From Pycnopodia helianthoides (Eukaryota; Echinodermata; Asteroidea; Forcipulatida; Asteriidae), in assembly GCA_032158295.1 (NCBI GenBank), contig CM063246.1, positions 21,094,135 to 21,158,134 of the forward strand: DNA of 64,000 nucleotides, written 5' to 3'. Shown here in pieces: positions 43,201 to 55,200 of this stretch (position 1 is the first letter of the stretch; every line of letters starts with the position of its first letter). Both the position numbers and the translations under genes were made by a program. Below the pieces are notes generated by a model that had not been told where the DNA came from, did no database searches, and worked only from the letters and a program-made list of their open reading frames with translations.

Positions 43201-46200
43201 TAGCATTTTCCCTTAAATGGTAAAGGTCACCTCTATCACAGGGCTCGAATTTGGGGGGAAAATCCACAAGACCACAGTATTTGTATCTCAAAATGTTTAC
43301 TGGACCAGAAATAATTTTACAAGACCAGATTCAAACTGAGAAAAGACTTCCTTGCACAGTTTAACTTGCATTTAATTGAACAAGCACTAAGACATATAAG
43401 AGAAGATTTACCTCATTTTTCTTGAAGGGTATTAAGTATATTTCAAATCGTTACTCAAACTCAACATTTGAGCATAATTTGTTTCTGTTCAAGATATTAT
43501 GGAGTGAGGTACATGAATTGTTATTGAAGTGAAAACACAAGACCGCCGGACTCGTCCGGTCATGAGTTTACTGGCCCAATGCTAAAATCACTGGCCTCGG
43601 GCCTGCGGTCCAGTGTCAAATTCGAGCCCTGTATCATATCTATGAGGGAACTGTAGATTTCTACTGGAACATTTCAAGGGGCACCCAAGGCAATGACCTG
43701 GGGCATGGAGGTACCTGTAGTTGCCTCTGTTGCCTCCACGAAGTACCAGGCCTGCACTAGTATTACCAATAAAAAACACAAGGACCATTCCAATTAATGT
43801 TTTGCGAGCTGTCTGCGCCTTCTCCCCACACCTGGATTGGTCCTATTGTGTTTTTACATTTAAATTGCCATTTCTCCATGGTATTTTGCCGCAAGCAACA
43901 ACTTCCTGCACCTTTACAAGGCTACTATTCAGTCGTGATTACTCTCAAAATACACACATACTGCTTCCCTCCTCAATTGGCATTGTGCAATTCAAATGAA
44001 ATCCATTCCAATTATTCCAATTCCACTGCGTGAACTGAATAGTCTGAGACCCGGAGGTGATTGTGATTAGATTTTATCATGCCATAGTCTTGGCCCAAGA
44101 CGCCAGTGATCGATAGTCGGTTGTGTAGATATACACGTTCACAGTAATTTGTAATATATAGCGCGCCTTCTTACTGCATGATTTTACCAACTCCACTATT
44201 CTTTGGACCTAGGGTCGGGTTCGTTGATAATAATTTATGTAAATTTACGTCTGCATGAGCGGCGCTGATTGGTTCCCAAGGAGTGGCTGGGGAGAAAACA
44301 AAACAAAGGTGAACCCAATGCTGCACGATTCCCAAGACGCTAGTGAGAGCTGCTCAAGGTGGTTTTTATCATGCTGTATTATTGTAAGAGGCACGCTATT
44401 ACGAATTCGCTACGAGAGCGTAGATACACAATCCAATAATGATCACCAATGTCTTCGGCCAAAGACAAATCAAGTGTTTGGTGTTTAAAGAGTGCCACAA
44501 GAAAGGCTAAGACTGGTGTACACTTGTTTTATATGCATTTGGTAACATTAATAGACCCTTCGCATTGGCCGGCATCTTTGATAAAATGTGCACGCGACGC
44601 ATGAAAGGCTATCATTGGCTGAGAGTTGTGCGCAGCGCGTTCGAGTGGGCACGTTTCAATGTTTTTTATCAAAGATGGTGGTCAATGACGTCATGTGCAA
44701 TCTATCTATAATCTAGCCACTAATTGTACTACTACATGTATGTACAATGTGCAACGACTCAAACTGGATGCAGTCAGGAGTAACATAATTGATCAAGTCA
44801 TCGCTACTGAATAAATTACAATCCCCACGAGTCAGAAGGAAATCTTTGATGCCACTGACTGCTAATAGCACACAGGGCCAGTGAGTGAAGGTGAAGGACT
44901 TTTATGATTTTATAATTTATGTTACCTTGTTCAGTATAACGGAGCATCACAATCACAATTCCAAAAATGTGGGCAGGCAACCAGACTAGTTTTATTTTGC
45001 TGACCCTCATACCTGTTTTTGTTCTATTGGTTATTTTCATTTATATTGCGTCAATTTTACTTTAATTTTGTGATGGCCCTCTGAAGTTTTTTTTCTTGTC
45101 TATCTTGTTTATTTCTTCACAATAATTTACGGACCTGCATTTTATTTAATAATTTGTTGCTTTTTGCTTTTTTCTTGACTTCCATACAGGTATGTCTTTA
45201 CTTTATTGCAATAGTTTACATTTTGTCTTGTTTTGGTCAAGAAAATAGTAATAATAATTATGATGTATAAACCTTAAGAGACCACAGCGACCCCAAGCTG
45301 CTTGTACCTAAATGACCATCAAATTTGATCTACTTCCACTCACTAAAAAGAGATCTAAAATTTACACTTTTCAATTTTTCTCATGTTGACATATTAACAA
45401 TATATAAAAATATATAAAGCAAAACAGAACTTCTGTTTCATATCAATTTTTTGTTTTTTTTGCTGGGGGGAGGGGGGAATTTTTACAGAGAAACAAATCA
45501 ACATATAGTAGCCATGTTTGAGCGATACAGAAATGACTGGTCTCTGACATTCTCAAGGGTAATTCATCATTCATTCTTACTTCATAAAAATGTCCATCCA
45601 ATACAGGGCAATAAAATCCCAAGAGGCACAAATTAATGCATCAAATTCTCAATGTTGCTTTAAACTGTCCTTGTACAAAATGGAGGGTGCCACATAAAAT
45701 AACAATACTAACAATTTATAATGTGCCAGTGTTTGTCTGGAGAGACACTTAAGGTGAGGCGACACATCATGTCAAATTGAAGTGAGAGTACGAGAGACAC
45801 TCTGAACACAGCCGAGTGATGGAGAATGTTTCATTCGTTGTTCCACAGTGAAGAGGCAGCAGATGCAAGCTCAAGATCTTTCACCCCCCCTGATGAATGT
45901 CAAAGTTTTGCTAAGACATGTAAGAACATGTCCCTTATTGGATCCCATATAGACTCGTCCTGGGAAAGAATTGGTTGGAGTAAATCTGATAGATACAGAA
46001 GAATCGTGATGGCAATGAACGTTTTCGCATATAAATTGCACATCGCGTGTGCGCACTAAAGCTACTGGTAAGGGAACATCGTGCCTTTTTGTATGGATCT
46101 GTTGGTGGCTTGATGACGCATACGCTTTTGTGCATCTTCCTAGTGCACAACTCTACGGCGTTTGCCAGCCAATAGTGTCTGTCCGCATGCGTGAATGTTA

Positions 46201-49200
46201 TTTGCACACCTCATTGGGAAGGCTAAATCCTAGAAAAGTGAAAGGAAATTCTGTTCTTAACGGGTAGCCAAATTGATGTGTAAATACAATTCTGTTTTTG
46301 ATTTATGATGTCATGATTTTGAAAACATAGACCCTGTATCTTGAAGGGAAACTGAATCAATTGTAAACACTGTTTCACTGTACTGTTTTATTAAAGTAAT
46401 CCAATTCCTACATTATTGATTCATTGTGTTCAATGGGTATGTGAGCATTTGATTTCATGGACATGTACATGTACATCTAAAAGCACATTCATTATGCTGA
46501 CAGAACTCTGCGTTGCACAATGTACATTGTGCATGTATGTAGTTTATATACGCCCACCGAGAGTCCACAGCCTTCAAAAGTACAATGCACGTGTACCTGT
46601 ATATAGTGCGTACATGTACAATCGTTAACGATCTACAGCGCTTCATTGCCGATGGCATTCTCCACTACACACTGCATGAATTCACAAAGTTCACGTATAA
46701 TAGAATTCCCCAAACTATAACTCAATTTTGAATAGGAGGGAATAGGTTGCTTTCACGGTTCATCACACCTGGGCTCACCCATGGGCAAAAATGACACAAA
46801 TGGGTCTCCTTGGGAAAAACAGCACCGTCTGGGTAAACCATGGAAAGAATTGAACAATATGACCTGTTATGATAGTGATTGTGCCAAAATTACAGTACAC
46901 TCTTCAATCCAGCTGCGCCCATCTTTGTCATGTACCCTGTGTGCAGCAGCAATGGTGACTGCTGATTGTCGTTATTACCAAAAGGGGAACAGACTAGCGT
47001 TCCTCAACAAGCATCATGTTTGAACCCATCACCCTAAACTCTTGAGTAATTTTAATAGTGTTGTTGGACTTGGACTCTGATTTATGGTGGTGTGCCTGAT
47101 GAACTCAGTCCAACAGAATCCACCAAAACAAGCAGTTGGGTTTTAAAGGGTAGGGGACGGTTAGTGATCATGCCATTCTCCTTACTTTCTTTCCAAGAAA
47201 ATCATCTTTCCAAGAAAATCATAGGCGTACAACCCAAGGGGAAAGGGAGGCAACTGCCCTCCCAAATTTGGGCACAACAGTGGGAAAAATTCAGGCGCAT
47301 AAGAAAAAAGAACAAAGACAGTAAACAAACCTTTTAACATTATATGTGTACATTTGTACTTGTGTTTTTATCTGTGTAAAATGTTGGGCAAATCAACCCC
47401 TCTGCCCCCCCTAACCCTAACCAAAGAGTCCCCATGCACCTGTGATGAAAATGATGTGAACAAAGTCCAATAACCAAGCAAGAAAAATTATCCATTGCTT
47501 ACAAATACATGTCAAGTGTACAAATTTGCAGTTGTGAGTGCTTAAACTGAAACAAGTACTGTTGATATTCTTACTTCAGCTGTGACTATTTTGTGAGGCT
47601 TGATTTGTTTTTGCCAGATTGAGTTCCAAGTTGCCCATAATGTCTTAAAGACAAAATCTGCAATTAGATTTTTCCATTTGAGAGATACCCAGTTGTTCTG
47701 CACAAACTGACAAAACTAAAAGAATGTAGAATGCAAGTTCTTGTAAACATACAGTGTATTTTAAAAAGCATGATAAAACAATTTGGAAAAATATTTTGAC
47801 AAGCAAACCACACAGGAAAAACAAAACAAAATTCCAAGATACGCCTAACCGACTTCAATTACAAAATAAAGTGTGACTTTATTTTGTAGTTGTTTTTATT
47901 GATCCACATGGTTACGACTGATGACATCTGATGACGTCACCGGCTACAAACCATCAAGGTCTCCTCCGTTACTGTCCCTATGAAACTGTTGTCAGCTGTA
48001 ATACTTTTTTTTTCACACTCACGACCTTCGTTGGTGTTGCAATGATTAGGTAAGGTACATAGCACATGTTCATTGTAATGTATCAAGAACAGACTGTGAA
48101 CTGATGGCCAAGTGTAACATGCCAAACCACACACTGGCAAAACTGGGCAGGGTCAACAATGTATGAATACACCGACAAATATTTCAGCAGAGAAAACAAT
48201 GGCAAATATTTCTTCCGGTAAAAAAGAGAAACGTTTATGCCCACATGAAGAGAAATAGGTCACATTTTTGGGGAAAGGAGTTAGGTAATCCCGTTTTCCA
48301 TGAAGAGGGTTGAGGGCTGCAACTGACCCCAAATTTTGACCTTTCAATGTTCGTCAACCGCAACCCACCTTTCACAGCCTGCGTAATAATAGCAACAGGT
48401 GGGTGAATATATACGTGCATAAAATAGAAAGCCACTTAAACAAAATGAGCTAGCTAATTTATCACAAACCAACAGTAAATGATTTATGCCTGCCCTGTCA
48501 AAACATTACACAGGCCTTGAATTTTCCACAGCACAGTTACCATGGTTTGCCAGTGTGCCTGTTCAGCTTACTGCCTTTTGTTTAGATCCAATGGGCCCTA
48601 TAATTTATATTTCCTACATAGCCTTGTCCTTCACCACTGAGAAAATTGCAGTGCCCCTTTAAGAATGAAGTTCAAGGGGAATGGGCAATTCCACAGAGCT
48701 GACAGAACACATAGCACAAAAAGTACCTAAGCAGTAGCCAGGGGATCACCTTAAAGGGAAGCAACTCTTAATTTCACATGTCAAGTAATAAACCACAAGG
48801 GATACTGACTGAGTAAATTTCAAATAATTTGGGGTCGAACAAAGACAAATTGACTAAGAGCGGGATTTGAACCAAAGACCTCCGGATTAATGCGACAGAG
48901 CTCTACCAACTGAGCTATCTAGCCCTAGATAGTTTATTACTTGTTTTTTGTTTTAAACACACTGTCTGCATCTGTTTACTTTCCTTTACTTTTTCACCAA
49001 TATGGTAATAAATGTTTATTTATTTTGAATTTAATTGATTAAGTACAGTAACATAAACAATGTGTACATACATGTATGTACATTGTACAATGTACAGGTA
49101 GTACACGTCTGTCACACGCGGCAATTTTCAGGAAACCAGTTCCATACAATCTCCTAAAGGAAAAAACGTTCATGTTCATTTTGACATAATTTTCTAAGGG

Positions 49201-52200
49201 GACATTAAGATAGTGTAGACAATTATCTGTTGTACTACCGAAGTGCTCCACTTCTCCCTGCAGTGCAGTTGGTTGCCTGTGAAAAACTGCCCTGTGTGGC
49301 AAGACCTTGAGATAAATACCAAGCGCTCCAGTCCAACATTGTCAAAGTGCTACATTCAATTTTTCATGTGAAGTGCTTTTAAGATGACATTTTCATTGTA
49401 AACTAATAAGTACATGCGTGCACTACATGTATGTACTTGGCCTCTGTATAAATGTAATTCATGGATTGCCCAACAAAACCACAGGTCGATATGACTGGGT
49501 GGGGGTTGCTGATAAAAATAACAAAGCTCCGAGTGACCTACATTCCACAATGTCTCGGAGAATGAAAATCCTCATGGGTGAGTAATGTCACGATCATGCT
49601 TCAGCATCTCACATTATAATGTGACCACATCTACAGTGGCTATGTGCAAGTGGCAATCTTGAGATTATTCATAGAGGGCAGACACTTCAAGCATGATGAC
49701 ACACCCTCCTTCCGGACATAATTTTTGGAATTTGGATTTGACCTGAAATGCACAAATATGTTGGGATAGTATTGGTGACTCATAGTACAAAGTGTGGCAT
49801 ACCTCGTATACCTTAACCTTAAAGGAACATTACAGAATTGTTTTTGCTAACAAAACAGTTGCTGGCAGTGTAAGCATTTTATGTAATCCACCATATACAT
49901 GCACATAAACTGACAAACCTGTAGAAGTTTGAGATCGATCGGCCATCAGAGTCACGAGAAAATAGTGAAAAACCGATTACACATTTGCATAAAATCATAT
50001 AGGTTCAACAAATGAACGAAACGCTCACTGAGCGATAAACTCCAATCGGAAAATAAGTTTATTCATTCCTCATCAAATATGGCATTTTAGACATAAATAT
50101 TTCAAGGGATGTTTTCTACTATCATCATCATTAGACCGTGTAAGTTTTATATAAATCTGTGATCAAAAAGTATATTTTACAAGTTTTTTTCTTACCAATT
50201 CTGTAATGTTCCTTTAACTTACTATGTTGTGATAACATTTTTACACAAATAAAATGAAGTCTATGGCACCATTTTCATAGAGATCCACAAACACATGTTT
50301 GCTGAAAAGCTCAAAAAAGTATGAATCCAGCCTTATTTTGGCAAAAAAACACATTTTTCAGTTAATAATTTTAAATTCATATAATTATAGACTAGCACAG
50401 CTAGTGAAAAAGCTAGCAGACTAGTGAAATGTCCTGGTCCTGTTGGCCAGTCACTCATCACTCCAGTCTTTAAGACATTATGAGAGCAAACCCTGTCAAA
50501 GGTTTGACCCTGTGTCAAGCCTTCTTGGTCGTTGGCCCTGACCTTGGCATGGCTCTGTTTGAATCCATCACTAGTGGTAAACCAGATTATGGCTTTAAAA
50601 TGGCTTTGGATGGTCAAGGATTAATGGAATGGGCCATCCAAATATTGACAACTGTAACTATGATTGCTTAGTTAATTGCCTAGAACTAATGTGTCCATTA
50701 CTTTGCCTGCTCTATACACCAGGCTCATTGTACAACCGGTATAGCATGTATATTTGAAGAAAATACATTTCATAGAATTGGACAGAGTACTTTTTATTTT
50801 CCTTTTCTGATTTATGATCAGCAAGCTTGGTTAACTATCTAGTTCAGTTTGCATAGCAAGCGGTCATCAAAAATGGTTACCGATAATTTCAAACCCGGAA
50901 ACAAAAAAAGTTCTTTTAAATTTAACATGGTCGAGGATACATCCAGCATAAAAAATATAAACACATCCGTAATCAAATTTGTCGCATGAATGACAAAACA
51001 GTGCATGCATGAAAGGTACAAAATGTACACAAGTGTTAGTGTACACCCACGCTTTCAAATCCACAAGAAACATCCTTAAACCCTGGCGGTTTACAACCTT
51101 TTAAAATCCAGCTCCACATTTTGAATGACCTCGTTCACCCTGGTGGACGGAGTAAAATGCTTAGCTATTAAAGTAAACTGATTGCTTCACATTGGGGATC
51201 AGGCAATGTCATGGTACATGTACAGCCACAATCAGAGTCCAACATTTTGGGTATGGAGCTAATAAATATACCATATGGTGTTGGACTATTTGTCAGAGTG
51301 AGGAAGGATCCTAGTAAATCACTCAAGGGACTTGTATTGGGGGAAATTAATGACTGTCACATTCTAACCTGTGATTATTTATTACATAAACACTTCCATT
51401 GGTGATGATCACCGGACTCAATTAAGTCAACAGACCAATAAGATGGGTGTCAACCACTGTGTTTACAGGAAATAAGAGGCAGCCTTGGTTACCTTGGCAA
51501 TGGACACACTGAATCAGCAGTGTTTTTTTCTAATATATCCTTTAAAATAATGTTTTTCACAACCTAATGACTCTCCGTTTACAAAACCATTTCTGCAATT
51601 TATTATGTACTGTAAAGCAGTAAGTACATACATTAAAAGCCACCCACTGTCTGAACATTCAGTATCATCCACTAGTTTTGAACGATACACATAGATTTAA
51701 CATATATTTATGCCAGCCTGCAACACAGAACTTTATCTCTGTGCACAGCTAGTTGTGGCACCTCTTACTTACAGAACATGAACTACATGTACACATGTAG
51801 TACCACAGTCCACAGGTAGGTAGGTGATGGGATTGTGCCTTTGATAATACAAGCATGGAATTTGGCACACAGTCAGATTACATGTTTGTCATGAAAAACT
51901 ATTATTTGGCTACATGTATAGGGCCATCGCAGATTTGTCCTTTGAACATGTTGAAAACATATAGGTAGAATAACAGGCAGTGGCAGCCATTTTGAAAAGT
52001 TTGAAAACTGCAATTATTCTATTTAAAAAAAAATTCAATTCTGCGATGGCCATGCAGCCAAATATCTTTCTCATGACATAATACTCTGACTGTGTGCCAA
52101 GTTGCATGCTTGTTTCATCAAAAGTATGTACAATTCCCAGAAAATTTCCCCTGTGGTCGACCTGCCCCACTAAACAACCCTCGCAGTTGAATGGTTTGAA

Positions 52201-55200
52201 ATGGTTGATCAACTCACTGAAAATTTTTACCAAGAGTAGAAAGGTTCAAATATTATCCATAATAACAATTACATTTTTTACCATTATACTCAATCTGAAT
52301 GAGGGTTCGACACCGACAAAGTAAAACCTGAATATTTGGGCAATATGCAAATTTCTACCCACCAGCCAGTGCCAGCCTCCCAAACAGCCATAGCACATTT
52401 TATAAATAACTTTAATTGGTTATGAAACACCAACGTGGGGGTTGGTTTCATTTTTTTCTGGTGGCTGAGTTACGACCCTTCGCCATAAACATTTATGACA
52501 TGCGGGTCTTCGACTTGAAGTGTTAAGACATTCCACTGCTCTTGGCACAGTGCCTGGACAGAGCCTCTCCTCCACTAATGGGGTAACTGACACTACAACA
52601 ACATGATCTTGTTTTTGTATTAATTTTTAACATTGTTTTCTTGGCAGTGGCTCTTGTACTGCCCTTAAACAAGAAGGCATGTAAGATTCCCTTCTTTGAA
52701 TTTTTACACTTTCCATCCCGGTATACACTTATGGACAGTGCAATGAAAGTATGAAAACCTTATGTAATTGTACAAATGTACAATATGCATGTAGGCCCTT
52801 TTTCAAAACCATGTATTCGGCTAAAGCTCCGGCTTGGGCTTCGTCGTTAATCTTGAAAGCATTTACACTTTAAGTAAAGGACCTCAAACAAGCAGAGGGT
52901 AGCGCCTAAGCCAGAGCCGTTGTTGTGATTTCGAAAATGGCAAGAGTGCAATGAATCCATTAGTTATATAATGGTAAACAGTAAACAACTAAGCCGAAAA
53001 CAACTTCCAAATCAATTAATTGCAACAAAAAATCAATACCAGAAATTTCAGTACTGGCATGATGCCATGTACACATGTACATGTAGCAAGGTACACATTA
53101 GGTTCAGTGCTGGGTTCTTTCAAGCCTAAAATACAACAAATCACTGATAGCAATGTCAACAGCTGCTCAAAAGCTAATATGATACGTAAACTCTTCAGAT
53201 ATTTTGCAGTCCATGCATGAAAGGATGCTCTATCGTAGATTTTGTACAAACCTAAAGATAAATTCATTGTACAAATTTACATCATATTAGTTTTTTGGAA
53301 GAGTAAATTTAACTCCATCCTCTGTTTTTCAATTAAACACACATCTTACAACTACTGTGTGAGAATTTTATCAAACTCTTTAATCACATTGTGTTCAAAA
53401 CAAGAGGGGGAATGCTGTGTCAGGGATTCTGGGCACTGTCATTTTACGTGTGACAGGCTTATTATGATTGCGGCAATCAGAATATTTTATGTGCAACCTG
53501 GCTAGTTTGACAGTATTTCAGACGCAAATTGATGCTGGTGTGAACAGCAATTTGTTCAGACATGTCAAGCAATGTGACATCAGTCGTCACTGACCTTCCT
53601 ATGAGGGGTTCGGGTTTTTCAGGGCGGGGAAGGGGGGGGTTGTTAAGAGTAATAACTAACAAGTACCGAGTAACGAGTAACGACTGACAAGTATTGACTT
53701 ACTTAAAGAGGTTTTCAGCACCGGCTCGCATCCTCATCTCCTTGTTGATTTGGCCGTTCAGCTTCTGTCGCCTGCTCTGAAGTCTCCCCCTCACCGTCTG
53801 CGCCAGGGGATCGCATCCCTGGAGAGGCACAAAGAGGAATATGCAAGATGGGTTTCAAATTACAAGAGGTAGTATGCACGTTTCTTCAACTGTCTAAAAA
53901 TGCATAATGTTCGGGAAATGTAACTGAAAGTATCTCTCAATATATTGAGGTTTGTTTTAATCATGATTTTGAAGCAATCACCCTCCTGGAGAAATGCTTG
54001 CGTTTCAGCAGTTTCAAGAAAAGTTTTGACAATCATGTTCTGTTTTGATTTGTTTAGCTTTCAGTTGCACAGATACTCTGTTTAACTTTCACAATGTAAC
54101 CATTTGTGAATAAAATGGATGAAAACAAAGTTTGGTTCATGCAAATTGCAAAATCATCGCAAATTTTCTTTCATCAAGTAATAATGTTCAACCCCAAACA
54201 AATTTTCTTTCGTCATTTAAAAAAGGCTTTAATCCAAAACTAGTCTACCCTCTTTCTTTATTCTCTCTAAGTTTTATGCCATTTTTAATTGTAACTTTTC
54301 TTGAACAGTGTGCTGAGAAATTTTTTTGCATGATGTGAACTCAAAATAAGACAGGATTAGATTAGATAAGATTAGATTGTTTCAGCAATCCTTAACTCAG
54401 CTTGACATATGCCATGACGACAATCTTGAGCTGTGACTCAAAATTGCCAAGGTACTGCAGTAGACATAATTAATTTGACTTGACATTATCACACAGGAAA
54501 TGAAATTAAAGAAGCTGAGTGAGTTGTCTTGTTGGGTCCGAGTTGACATGGTCCTCCCTAGTTGTTTCAAACCAATAGCTGTGATGCACAGTGAACAGGT
54601 TTAATTTACATAAAATACAATGCATGTATTTGTGTGTGTATCGCATGTAAATGTGTAGACAGGGAAATAACTCCAAACCAAACAGAAAACAAGAACATTC
54701 CCAGTCTCTGTAGATTTTACCGTATGTGTTTAAAAGATTTGAATTCACTTTTAATATTGCAACTCAATTCCTTAACAATTATGCATAAACATTGTAATTG
54801 ATCAATCTACGTCCACTGTACAAGATGTAGGCCTAATGCATCATCCGTCAATTTGCACGCAAATCATTCCCAGTGTGACTGACGGAAATCAGAAATGACA
54901 ATTGAAACTTAAACGATTTCCTCTCGGCCTTAAACAATTTCCTCCATTTGAGACCACCTGCTCGCCACTTTCATGTAATGTACTTAGCAACAATGTTATC
55001 ACAGACTTGGATACTTAATTCCTACATGATAGGATCAAACACTCCCGATGGATTGTCCACATCTGATGTACTTTGTACTTGTAATGGCGACGGCAAGGCA
55101 TCTTTTTAAAGAAAAATGCATCTCTACAAGGGAATTGTAACTTTCTGTTGACATTTCAAGGGGCACCAGAGCAATGACCAGCATGACCAGTGACATGGAG

